From IMG/VR virus record IMGVR_UViG_3300044997_001121, positions 1 to 25,413 of that record: DNA of 25,413 nt; one strand, given 5' to 3'. Positions within the stretch are counted from its first letter, which is position 1. The number at the start of each line of letters is the position of its first letter. The notes below the pieces were generated by a model, which did no database searches, had not been told where the DNA came from, and worked only from the letters and a program-made list of their open reading frames with translations. The translations under genes were made by a program, and so were the position numbers. Source of the stretch: a virus. Below, one piece after another: positions 1-6,654 of the stretch.

Positions 1-132
1 CCCTTCATCTTTATTCGGAACGAAACTTCTAATAAAGGCCGTATAGAAGCTGTGACGAATGTTAAGAAAGATGATATTGTGCTTGAGAGAGTTACATCGG
101 GGGTTATTAAACCTCGAGTTAAGTTAAAGTAG
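1..132 (+). CDS. 3' end of an unidentified protein (partial)
   Basis: The reading frame is open from base 1 to a TAG at 130-132 and gives the last 43 residues of a protein whose start is outside the window. The tail is basic (ends KPRVKLK) and mixes short beta-prone stretches with charged residues. I do not recognise the family. It lies upstream of a hairpin region and a late promoter, so it is probably the last gene of the preceding, likely structural, transcription unit. No signal peptide or membrane segment can be judged from this fragment. Confidence 0.55.
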   Translation, partial: PFIFIRNETSNKGRIEAVTNVKKDDIVLERVTSGVIKPRVKLK

Positions 133-147
133 AAAGTTTGCGGCCTG

Positions 148-177
148 CTTGGGGCTTCGCCCAAGATATAGAGCCCC
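148..177 (+). other. Intergenic hairpin region with two competing stems
   Basis: CTTGGG (148-153) can pair with CCCAAG (160-165) around a GCTTCG loop. The same G run, GGGGCT (151-156), can instead pair with AGCCCC (172-177). The two stems exclude each other. No U-tract follows directly, so this is not a textbook intrinsic terminator; it may end or process the upstream transcript. The gap between genes (133-273) holds only this and the late promoter. Confidence 0.35.
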
Positions 178-217
178 CTGCGCTTTTCATAGAGTTGTAG
201 AGGTGTGTTGGTGGGAT

Positions 218-225
218 TATAAATA
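218..225 (+). promoter_or_regulatory. T4-type late promoter (TATAAATA)
   Basis: An exact TATAAATA octamer, the T4 late-promoter -10 recognised by the gp55-type late sigma with the gp33/gp45 coactivators, lies 48 bases before the ATG at 274. It sits in a non-coding gap directly before a run of virion-linked genes, which is where a late promoter is expected. No -35 element is needed for this class. Confidence 0.7.
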
Positions 226-273
226 CCTTTTATACGGATAAGTCTACGGAAAACTCCGGTAAAAAGGAAAAAT

Positions 274-1701
274 ATGCCACTAGATGATTTAACCCAGAGC
301 ATGCCTGTGCCTGGAAAACCTGCAATTAAAAAATCTTCCTCTAAAAAAGATAAGATTGTTATCAATCCAGTGGTTGCAGATCTTGTTAGGGAAAATCAGC
401 TTGATAAAAAGGTTGTGACTGACAGGCATAGAAAAAGAGTTGCAAACCAGCTCAACAAAGTCAGAATACGTCTCAAGAAAATCAGATCAAGAAGCAAGCT
501 CAAAGAAGAAATAGGGTTTGAGGAGTTTAGCTCGATTGCTGATATAGTTGAACAATCCCTTATTACCCAACAAGAAGAAGCGTCGCTTCTATTCAAGGCA
601 ATAGAGAGTGGCATTTCAATTCACGCTCTGAAAGAAGTTTTTAGAAGAGGGCTGAATGATGTTCGTGAAAACAAAACACCCCAACAAGTCGCCTTTGATA
701 GAGTGAATTCATTTATCAATGGCGGGCACGCCACACATCTAGATAGTGATATCTTTGAATCCCTTGATGAGAACCTGAGAGATTGGTTCAAAGACAAATG
801 GGTAAGAATGGACACTAAAGGCAATATCAAAGGTCCTTGCGCAAGGGAAGATGGTGAAGGCAAACCTAAATGCCTCCCACTTGCTAAAGCGCGCGCAATG
901 GATAAGGACAAAAGAGCCGCTGCAGTCAAACGCAAGCGACGTGAAGATCCTAATCCAGAAAGAAGCGGGGCAGCCATCAATGTTCGCACCGAAGAAAAAG
1001 ATGCGTGCTATCAAAAGGTGAAATCACGCTACAAAGTCTGGCCAAGCGCATATGCCTCAGGTGCTTTGTCAAAGTGTAGAAAAGTAGGCGCTGCTAACTG
1101 GGGTAATGAAAAGGAGTTAGAAGAAATGAGCAATGATGAAGGAATTGGAAACCAAGGGGGTAGACTAGATGAAGTGTCTAAAGAAACAAAGATGAGATAT
1201 ACTGCTAAGGCTGCTGCCTCTACTCATAAGCCTAAAGAAGGCGAAAGCCTTGATGGATACTTAAACAGACTCCATAAAAGAATGAGCGGCATTAAGAAAG
1301 CACTTAAGTCAACTAATCCTTCCGATAGGTTTCAGAAGGAAGAAGTTTCTATCCCTGATAAAACCACAATGAAACTTAAGAAGATCATCAAACAACTACA
1401 AAAATCGGTTAAAACACACCATAAGCAAAGCGTTGCACTTAAAAAGCTAGTAGATCAGGACAAACCTGATGTGAATGAGCAAAAAAATTGTGGCTGCGGT
1501 GAGATTCCGTGTATTACTTACGGCAATAGCAATGAAAATTTTATGGATGGAAGGAATCCTCAAGACAAAGGTGATATGGCAAGACATGGGCTTAAGGGTA
1601 AAACCCTTGGTCAATTAAAAGATATGCTTTCTTCTGATTCTGCTTCACCTAGAAAAAAGCAGCTTGCCCACTGGTACATTAACATGCATAAGAAGACATA
1701 A
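274..1701 (+). CDS. Conserved T4-like phage protein, probable virion-associated, basic and modular
   Basis: 475 residues; ATG preceded by AAGGAA at good spacing. I see several modules. Residues 1-130 are a Lys/Arg-rich helical part. Around 165-220 is a module with C-A-R-E-D-G and P-K-C-L-P followed by a basic helix (KRKRRED). Around 240-275 is the motif YKVWPSAYASGALSKCRKVG, common in uncharacterised phage proteins. The C-terminal part (about 430-475) has GRNPQDKGD and QLAHW, also typical of marine T4-like phages. The middle has a long charged helix (KTTMKLKKIIKQLQK). Function is unknown; its place under a late promoter and ahead of head-related genes suggests a virion or assembly role. Paired cysteines (for example C-G-C-G near 407) could bind metal. 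Confidence 0.75.
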   Translation: MPLDDLTQSMPVPGKPAIKKSSSKKDKIVINPVVADLVRENQLDKKVVTDRHRKRVANQLNKVRIRLKKIRSRSKLKEEIGFEEFSSIADIVEQSLITQQEEASLLFKAIESGISIHALKEVFRRGLNDVRENKTPQQVAFDRVNSFINGGHATHLDSDIFESLDENLRDWFKDKWVRMDTKGNIKGPCAREDGEGKPKCLPLAKARAMDKDKRAAAVKRKRREDPNPERSGAAINVRTEEKDACYQKVKSRYKVWPSAYASGALSKCRKVGAANWGNEKELEEMSNDEGIGNQGGRLDEVSKETKMRYTAKAAASTHKPKEGESLDGYLNRLHKRMSGIKKALKSTNPSDRFQKEEVSIPDKTTMKLKKIIKQLQKSVKTHHKQSVALKKLVDQDKPDVNEQKNCGCGEIPCITYGNSNENFMDGRNPQDKGDMARHGLKGKTLGQLKDMLSSDSASPRKKQLAHWYINMHKKT

Positions 1702-1703
1702 AA

Positions 1704-1997
1704 ATGCTTACATTTAAGCAGTTTATTAGTGAATCGGCCGCCTGGCAGAGAAAAGAAGGCAAGAGCCCTACCGGAGGCCTTAATAAGAAAGGTATCATGA
1801 GCTACAGAAGAGAACACCCGGGTAGCAAATTATCTCTTGCTGTTACTACAAAACCTTCAAAATTAAAGCCAGGCAGCAAGGCAGCTAACAGAAGAAAGAG
1901 TTTTTGTGCTAGAATGGGTGGAGTTAAGGGTCCTATGAAGGATGAAAAGGGCCGTCCAACAAGAAAAGCACTTGCTCTTAGGAAGTGGAACTGTTAA
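1704..1997 (+). CDS. Candidate internal head protein with T4-like capsid-targeting N-terminus
   Basis: 97 residues, very basic. The first ten residues, MLTFKQFISE, align with the T4 internal-protein capsid-targeting sequence MKTYQEFIAE: Met1, Thr3, aromatic 4, Phe7, Ile8 and Glu10 agree. T4 protease gp21 cuts after Glu10. The rest has AWQRKEGK, GLNKKG, SYRREHPGSKL, KLKPGSKAANRRKSFCARM and ends ALRKWNC, a conserved small protein family of marine phages with no assigned function. Its high positive charge suits a protein packaged with DNA. Its TAA overlaps the ATG of the next gene by one base (TAATG), indicating coupled translation. The family assignment is from memory; packaging is inference. 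Confidence 0.75.
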   Translation: MLTFKQFISESAAWQRKEGKSPTGGLNKKGIMSYRREHPGSKLSLAVTTKPSKLKPGSKAANRRKSFCARMGGVKGPMKDEKGRPTRKALALRKWNC

Positions 1998-2416
1998 TGA
2001 AGACTTTTATGACATTCTTAGAAGAAAAAGCCACCGGATGCCCCTTGGCAACGCGTGATTTGGGTGTGAATTTAATGAACCGACAGAACGCCATAGATAA
2101 TTTTGGTTATGGCCCTATGAATCCTATGGAAGAATCTAAGGAATTTTGGGAAAAAAAGGCAAAAATATGGAATGTGTCTGTCGATTATGCAAAAACATCA
2201 AGATGTGGCAATTGTGCTGCATTTAATATATCAGATCAGATGCGCAAGTGTATAAAAAACGGACTCCAAAACGGTGAAAGCGCTAATGTAGGTGCTGAAG
2301 GTACTATTAATAAGGCTGATTTGGGATATTGTGTAGTTCTACACTTTAAATGTGCAGGGACTCGCACCTGTGACGCATGGCTAACCAACGGGCCACTAGA
2401 TAATAAGGACGTATGA
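1997..2416 (+). CDS. Cysteine-rich conserved phage protein with T4-like capsid-targeting N-terminus
   Basis: 139 residues from the ATG at 1997 (TAATG overlap); a GTG at 1985 would add four residues but overlaps the upstream gene further. It starts MKTFMTFLEE, again matching the T4 capsid-targeting decapeptide with Glu at position 10. The C-terminal half holds a conserved cysteine set: RCGNCAAF (C-x2-C), a lone Cys in RKCIKN, GYCVVLHFKCAG, and TRTCDAW. This arrangement is widespread in T4-like phages of bacterioplankton, where it is sometimes labelled high-potential-iron-sulfur-like; it probably binds a metal or an Fe-S cluster. The adjacent dps-like gene makes iron chemistry plausible. The TGA overlaps the next start (TGATG). 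Confidence 0.8.
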   Translation: MKTFMTFLEEKATGCPLATRDLGVNLMNRQNAIDNFGYGPMNPMEESKEFWEKKAKIWNVSVDYAKTSRCGNCAAFNISDQMRKCIKNGLQNGESANVGAEGTINKADLGYCVVLHFKCAGTRTCDAWLTNGPLDNKDV

Positions 2417-2856
2417 TGGAAGAACTAGTAAATTTACTAAGAAAAACACTTGCTGATACATTTACACTTTATCTTAAAGCACACTACTACCATTGGAATG
2501 TAGAAGGTAAGGATTTTCCTCAATACCACGAATTTTTAAACAATCTTTATGAAGATATTTACCGGTCTGTTGATACATTTGCTGAACATATTAGAGCATT
2601 AGGGGCCTACTCTCCTGGCTCACTTGAAGAATTTAAAGCGATTACAACTATTACAGAAAACTCTACAATGCCTATGTCAGCTGAGAGTATGTTTAGCGAC
2701 CTAGATACACAACTAGCTCAATATTACGCGACACTTTTGCCTGTTATGAGAATATCTGAACTATTTGCGGAATTTGGAATAGCAAACTATGTTCAGGATA
2801 GAATGGCCACAATTAGAAAGCATCAATGGATGGTTAGATCTATCTTAAAGGATTAA
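2416..2856 (+). CDS. dps: Dps-like mini-ferritin
   Basis: 146 residues from ATG 2416 (6 bases after AAGGA; ATG 2413 is an equally coupled alternative that adds one Met). The family is recognised from LADTFTLYLKAHYYHWNVEG and the following helix ending AEHIRALG. The inter-subunit ferroxidase ligands are all present: His26, His38, Asp53 and Glu57, with spacings of 12, 15 and 4 that match bacterial Dps proteins. Dps forms a 12-subunit shell that oxidises and stores iron and protects DNA from peroxide. There is no long basic N-terminal tail, so direct DNA binding by such a tail is unlikely. It is coupled to two candidate capsid-internal proteins, suggesting a role in DNA protection or iron control late in infection. 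Confidence 0.85.
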   Translation: MEELVNLLRKTLADTFTLYLKAHYYHWNVEGKDFPQYHEFLNNLYEDIYRSVDTFAEHIRALGAYSPGSLEEFKAITTITENSTMPMSAESMFSDLDTQLAQYYATLLPVMRISELFAEFGIANYVQDRMATIRKHQWMVRSILKD

Positions 2857-2859
2857 AAA

Positions 2860-3099
2860 ATGCGCAACTTTAAATCTTTAGAAACAATTATTCGAGGAAT
2901 GTATACTAATTACTCACCTGCTAAAGTAGATGATTCGAGTGTTACAAAGGTGGATATAAACAAGTACTTTAAAGATAGGTTTATTAACCCCCCTTACAGC
3001 AAAGAAAAAGATAAAGCAACTCAAGATGATATAGATAACTATCTTCGTACAAGAAATTTAAGAGCTCAGACTCAACTTAAAATAATAGATAACCCATAG
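2860..3099 (+). CDS. Small conserved phage protein, unknown function
   Basis: 79 residues, three bases after the Dps-like gene. It begins MRNFKSLETIIRGMY, resembling the start of other small T4-like phage proteins, but it lacks Glu at position 10 and so does not match the capsid-targeting pattern. The protein is hydrophilic and rich in Lys/Asp, with no Cys, signal peptide or membrane segment. It lies inside the virion-linked run and is probably co-expressed with it. I cannot assign a function. Confidence 0.65.
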   Translation: MRNFKSLETIIRGMYTNYSPAKVDDSSVTKVDINKYFKDRFINPPYSKEKDKATQDDIDNYLRTRNLRAQTQLKIIDNP

Positions 3100-3107
3100 G
3101 AGATATC

Positions 3108-4166
3108 ATGCTTTTTAATAGCCCTAAAGACCTTATCAATAAGGTTGCAAATATAATAAAAGAAGGTAACGAAAAATATTCCAAGGAACAAGCTAAAATG
3201 AACAAGCTTGTTGCTGAGAAGATGCTTTCTCCAAAGCAAAAGAAGATTGCTGCGTTAGCTGGCGACCAAAATAAAATTGATGCAGCGGACTTTGCTGCAT
3301 TAAGAGCCGGCAAACAAGTTGAAGAAGATTCAGAAACTGCTGGAAAGCCTTTTAAGTATAACAAAAAGACAGGTACATTCCATGAAGCGGAAAGTTTACC
3401 AGTGACAATTACACCTGGATCCACTGATCCAGGTGGTCCCCTGTCGACACCTCGAAAAAACGCATATCAAAAAGCTCTAGCAACCCTAGCAGCATCAAAA
3501 AAAGCGCCGAAGTTGAGTACAGATATGGCTAATAGAAGACCGGCAAAAGAAGAAACCGATACTCCCGGCAACGGGCGCGCCCACCAGTGTGCTGTCCACG
3601 TGAAGCATAAGACTATGGGAGAAGGCAAGACTCTAACTACACAGCATGCTTTACCTGATGAAACTGGGGCTATTTCTTGGTATGATGTTATGTTTGCAGA
3701 AGGTATAGTAAGAGTTGCCACCAATGAGTTAGAAGTACTTGTATCTGAAGAACATACACACAACAAAAAAAGTATGAAAAAAGAATCAAGTCTTGATGAA
3801 GGCCGCGGTCGCCCTCGCATGAACCCTGACGATCCTAAGTGGAAGAAAATGGAAGCAAAGCCAAATAAGAATGACGACGAAGAAGAAAAAAGACATGAAG
3901 GCCCTGCAAGACCAGGTAGCCCTCACCTAACCACTGAGCCTGATAAACACATTTCTGTACAGCTTAAAGTTGCACATGATATGAAGGATGAAAAAGGCGG
4001 CTCAGATGTAAAATTTGCTAATGGTAAAACGCATTTTGTAAGGCATGATGTAGCAGGTAAAGTGCTTCATGCCTTAGATAAGCTCAAGCCAGCCGATAGA
4101 GCAGAAGTGCATGATCATATTGCTCAGTCACATCACAATCTAATGGCTGTCCACAAGGTTTTGTGA
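3108..4166 (+). CDS. Conserved modular phage protein, possible head/scaffold-associated
   Basis: 352 residues; GGAGAT lies 5 bases before the ATG. N-terminal helical part (about 1-70) contains SPKQKKIAALAGDQNKIDAA, a segment common to marine T4-like phages. A second module (about 158-222) runs HQCAVHVKHKTMGEG to WYDVMFAEGI and looks like a small beta-rich domain. A disordered charged linker follows, with an AT-hook-like GRGRPR (3801-3818) and a DDEEEEK tract. The C-terminal part (about 280-352) is rich in His and Asp. No enzyme motif is seen. Position among virion genes suggests a head-associated role. The linker near residue 105 is encoded by a perfect 10-bp hairpin. Confidence 0.7.
   Translation: MLFNSPKDLINKVANIIKEGNEKYSKEQAKMNKLVAEKMLSPKQKKIAALAGDQNKIDAADFAALRAGKQVEEDSETAGKPFKYNKKTGTFHEAESLPVTITPGSTDPGGPLSTPRKNAYQKALATLAASKKAPKLSTDMANRRPAKEETDTPGNGRAHQCAVHVKHKTMGEGKTLTTQHALPDETGAISWYDVMFAEGIVRVATNELEVLVSEEHTHNKKSMKKESSLDEGRGRPRMNPDDPKWKKMEAKPNKNDDEEEKRHEGPARPGSPHLTTEPDKHISVQLKVAHDMKDEKGGSDVKFANGKTHFVRHDVAGKVLHALDKLKPADRAEVHDHIAQSHHNLMAVHKVL
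3412..3435 (+). repeat. Perfect 10-bp inverted repeat inside a coding region
   Basis: CACCTGGATC (3412-3421), loop CACT, GATCCAGGTG (3426-3435). It falls in a linker-coding part of the 3108-4166 gene. It is stable and GC-richer than its surroundings. It may simply reflect codon choice, or be an mRNA structure. Confidence 0.55.
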
Positions 4167-4372
4167 TGGGTATTAATGTAGGGTCATTTGTTATAACTAA
4201 TGGTAAGGCTAATGCTACAATAACAGAAGCGTCGGTCGAGATAAAGAAGGCGGTCAAGAGACCTGGCCGTCCTTCGAAGGATAATAAAAAAGAGCAGATA
4301 GTAGTACAAAATAGTTCCAAACCAATAAACAAGAGTTCGGCCTATCTAGTTGATATGCTGACAAAAGACTAA
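4166..4372 (+). CDS. Small basic protein with AT-hook-like motif
   Basis: 68 residues from ATG 4166, which overlaps the upstream TGA by one base (TGATG); a GTG at 4163 is a less likely start. The protein is Lys-rich, with KRPGRPSK (4256-4279) matching the P-G-R-P core of AT-hook DNA-binding motifs. It otherwise lacks recognisable domains. It may bind AT-rich DNA, or the motif may be chance in a disordered basic tail. It closes the first structural run; a late promoter follows immediately. Confidence 0.6.
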   Translation: MGINVGSFVITNGKANATITEASVEIKKAVKRPGRPSKDNKKEQIVVQNSSKPINKSSAYLVDMLTKD

Positions 4373-4373
4373 T

Positions 4374-4381
4374 AATAAATA
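4374..4381 (+). promoter_or_regulatory. Late promoter, cyanophage-like variant (AATAAATA)
   Basis: AATAAATA fits the NATAAATA late-promoter form described for T4-like cyanophages and differs from T4 TATAAATA at one base. It lies in the 32-base gap before the 4405 gene, about 24 bases from its start codon, and the strong AGGAGA ribosome site lies between. Confidence 0.55.
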
Positions 4382-4404
4382 TTATATTTAAACAGGAGAA
4401 AGAA

Positions 4405-5244
4405 ATGGCACAATGGGGAAAATCAGACGCCGCTTCAAATAGCGTGCTATGGGCTCCTACTAGGGTTAAGGCAACACCTAATACTACTAACAGAGACGCT
4501 CTTTTTTTACATACAACACCAGATGCGTTTATTACAGGTGTTACAACAGGTCAGTTTTGTGTGGATGCTAATGAAATTGCAGTTGGAGCAGGCAATGTAA
4601 CACAAATAATTATCACATCAGGTGGTTCAGGATATTCTGGTAATACAACAGCATCATTTTCAGGTGGCGGTGGTTCAGACGCAGCTGCAAACGCTTTCTG
4701 CAATACTTCGACAGGGAGAATCACAGCAGTAAATATTACAGATGGGGGTAGCTCATACGTTACTAACCCTACCGTTACTATTACTGCGCCAAGTTTAATT
4801 ACTTTCAACGGTAATACAGCTGTAACAAGCAATACGATTGCCGTTTCATCTGCTAACAGCAAACTGACTGTAGGTGATAAGGTAGTTTATGCAGGTAATG
4901 CTACTTCAACCCCTATAGGGCTTGTCAATAACACAACATATTTTGTTTCGTTTGCAAATTCAACAGTAATAGCTCTTTCAGCAACTGAAGGTGGTGCTAA
5001 TATTTCTATTACTTCGGCTGCTTCAGCAAGCGCTAGCGCCGGTGGAGCCACTCTTCGGGGTGAGACAGCTACTGCTACCGCAGTGGTTGGTGGTGCCAAG
5101 AATAAAGGTGTTGCTCACACAGGCTGGAATTTAAGAACTGTAGGCTCAGGGGGTAGAGCCGGCAGAGTTCAATATGAAACATTAGTCGCCATGGGTACAT
5201 TAAATACCGATGGCAATGATGATTCAGTTCTTCCCGACGCATAA
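4405..5244 (+). CDS. Virion structural protein, beta-rich decoration/fibre type
   Basis: 279 residues with a strong AGGAGA ribosome site and its own late-promoter motif, which suggests high expression. The N-terminus (MAQWGKSDAASNSVLWAPT, then NRDALF) and the C-terminus (GWNLRTVGSGGRAGRVQYETL) match a structural protein common in T4-like phages of bacterioplankton. Between them sit inserted beta modules. Residues 65-126 carry two GGS(G/S)Y units of the kind found in phage fibres. About 140-202 resembles the 'N-T-I-V... GDKVVYAGN... NNTTYFV' module found in adhesins and fibres. It is rich in Gly, Ser, Thr and Asn, with Cys52 and Cys99. It is probably an exposed virion protein; the exact position (capsid decoration, neck or fibre) is not clear. 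Confidence 0.75.
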   Translation: MAQWGKSDAASNSVLWAPTRVKATPNTTNRDALFLHTTPDAFITGVTTGQFCVDANEIAVGAGNVTQIIITSGGSGYSGNTTASFSGGGGSDAAANAFCNTSTGRITAVNITDGGSSYVTNPTVTITAPSLITFNGNTAVTSNTIAVSSANSKLTVGDKVVYAGNATSTPIGLVNNTTYFVSFANSTVIALSATEGGANISITSAASASASAGGATLRGETATATAVVGGAKNKGVAHTGWNLRTVGSGGRAGRVQYETLVAMGTLNTDGNDDSVLPDA

Positions 5245-5246
5245 AA

Positions 5247-6257
5247 ATGACTGATAGGTCTAAAAAAATATCAGAGCTTACACCTCTTGTTTCAGCGGCA
5301 CCAGAGGATTTACTAGTAATAGTAGATAGTCCGTCAGGCGTCGCTGAAACAAAGAAGATAACAGTCGCTAATTTCTTTGGTAACGTAGCGTCTAATGCTC
5401 AGTTTAAGGCCTCGGTGTCTGTAAACGGTGCGGTAAACATTACAAACACTATCTTTGTTAACAATGTATCTTACTTAAACGCTAATGCAAATGTAAGAGG
5501 TGTGATCTCGGTTAACGGTTTACCCGTTATTAATTCATCAGGTTATTGGGTTGGCAATACTTCTGGGCTTAAAGGTGAAAAAGGCGATCAAGGCTTAGCT
5601 GGTAATAAGGGTGATACAGGTGCAGCAGGCAACAAAGGAGATAAAGGCGATAAAGGTGAAGTCGGCGCAACAGGTCTAACAGGCGCAACTGGTAATAAGG
5701 GTGATACAGGTAGCACTGGTGTAACTGGAGCTAAGGGCGACATAGGATCACAAGGGCCACAAGGACCCCAGGGCGTAGTCGGTGGTATATCATATTCTGT
5801 GACCGCTAATTCAGGTTTATATTACTTTTCTGGGCTCACTGGTAGTAATCCCACATTGTCCTTGATTAGAGGATTTACCTATTACTTTAATATTTCTGCA
5901 TCAGGTCATCCATTTTGGATTAAAACTGTACAAGAAACTGGCACGGGTAATTCTTATTCCACCGGTGTAACAAATAATGGTACAGATAATGGTACAGTTA
6001 TATTCACTGTGCCGTCAAATGCACCATCGACTCTATATTACAATTGCCAATATCATAGCTCAATGGCAGGTACCATTAATATAGATGATGTAGGACCACA
6101 AGGACCCGCAGGTAATAAAGGCGACAAAGGTAATAAGGGTGATACTTCTTTAGTGCCAGGGCCATATGATAACGACACAGCAGCTCAAGCAGCCGGGGTA
6201 AACGTAGGGGGCATGTACTATAACCCATCGGGAGTCGTTTACGTAAGACTTAATTAG
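5247..6257 (+). CDS. Tail/virion fibre with collagen-like repeats and a cupredoxin-like domain
   Basis: 336 residues, two bases after the previous gene. The N-terminus (KKISELTPL... DLLVIVDS... KKITVANF) is the usual phage fibre attachment type. Residues 107-180 and 283-299 are Gly-X-Y collagen-like repeats rich in GDKG and GNKG, expected to form a trimeric stalk. Between them (about 180-280) is a beta domain resembling plastocyanin-type cupredoxins: GHPFWIKT gives His221, and CQYHSSM gives Cys267, His270 and Met273, the C-x2-H-x2-M spacing seen in amicyanin. The C-terminus (GMYYNPSGVVYVRLN) is typical of short phage fibre tips. It probably acts in host attachment or surface decoration; actual copper binding is untested. 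Confidence 0.8.
   Translation: MTDRSKKISELTPLVSAAPEDLLVIVDSPSGVAETKKITVANFFGNVASNAQFKASVSVNGAVNITNTIFVNNVSYLNANANVRGVISVNGLPVINSSGYWVGNTSGLKGEKGDQGLAGNKGDTGAAGNKGDKGDKGEVGATGLTGATGNKGDTGSTGVTGAKGDIGSQGPQGPQGVVGGISYSVTANSGLYYFSGLTGSNPTLSLIRGFTYYFNISASGHPFWIKTVQETGTGNSYSTGVTNNGTDNGTVIFTVPSNAPSTLYYNCQYHSSMAGTINIDDVGPQGPAGNKGDKGNKGDTSLVPGPYDNDTAAQAAGVNVGGMYYNPSGVVYVRLN
5565..5786 (+). repeat. Collagen-like Gly-X-Y coding repeat
   Basis: About 24 consecutive Gly-X-Y triplets. At DNA level a 21-base unit at 5601-5621 recurs exactly at 5691-5711, showing recent internal duplication or gene conversion. A shorter Gly-X-Y run lies at 6093-6143. Confidence 0.8.
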
Positions 6258-6258
6258 T

Positions 6259-6654
6259 ATGCACAATGAAAAACTTGATGAAAGCAATTTTTTACTTTAT
6301 GCTGCTAGATACTATGATAACCCGTCATGCCTGAATACAGCGGAATTCTATGAAGATTTAAATAGATTTAAGTATATTAAAAGACTTTTTAGTAGGTATA
6401 AAGAAACAGGTGAGCTTAAAGAAAGATTGATAATGAACCACATTATAGTTCTTTACAATCTGTTTGGTGTTCCAGCAACTACTAGAATGCTCTTTTTGAA
6501 ACTTAAAGGTTACTATCCTCTCTTAAAACCTTTTCTAGTTTTTCTAAATTATTGCCCTGATAGAATAGAAAAAATAGGACCAGAATCAAGTAATATTTTA
6601 ATATCGGATATTAAAATGGACCAAAAAATAATTAATGCATTAAGAGGTATTTAA
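6259..6654 (+). CDS. Conserved T4-like phage protein, unknown function
   Basis: 131 residues, one base after the fibre gene. The core (LKERLIMNHIIVLYNLFG, then ATTRMLFLKLKGYY) is a helical segment I know from uncharacterised proteins of marine T4-like phages. It is mostly helical, with a hydrophobic face but no clear membrane segment or signal peptide. The TAA overlaps the next ATG by one base (TAATG), so the two are probably co-translated. Function unknown. Confidence 0.7.
   Translation: MHNEKLDESNFLLYAARYYDNPSCLNTAEFYEDLNRFKYIKRLFSRYKETGELKERLIMNHIIVLYNLFGVPATTRMLFLKLKGYYPLLKPFLVFLNYCPDRIEKIGPESSNILISDIKMDQKIINALRGI

Noticed and set aside
621-989. Minus-strand frame rich in Leu/Ser
   Set aside because: It is a shadow of the 274-1701 gene; no other minus-strand gene is supported in the window.
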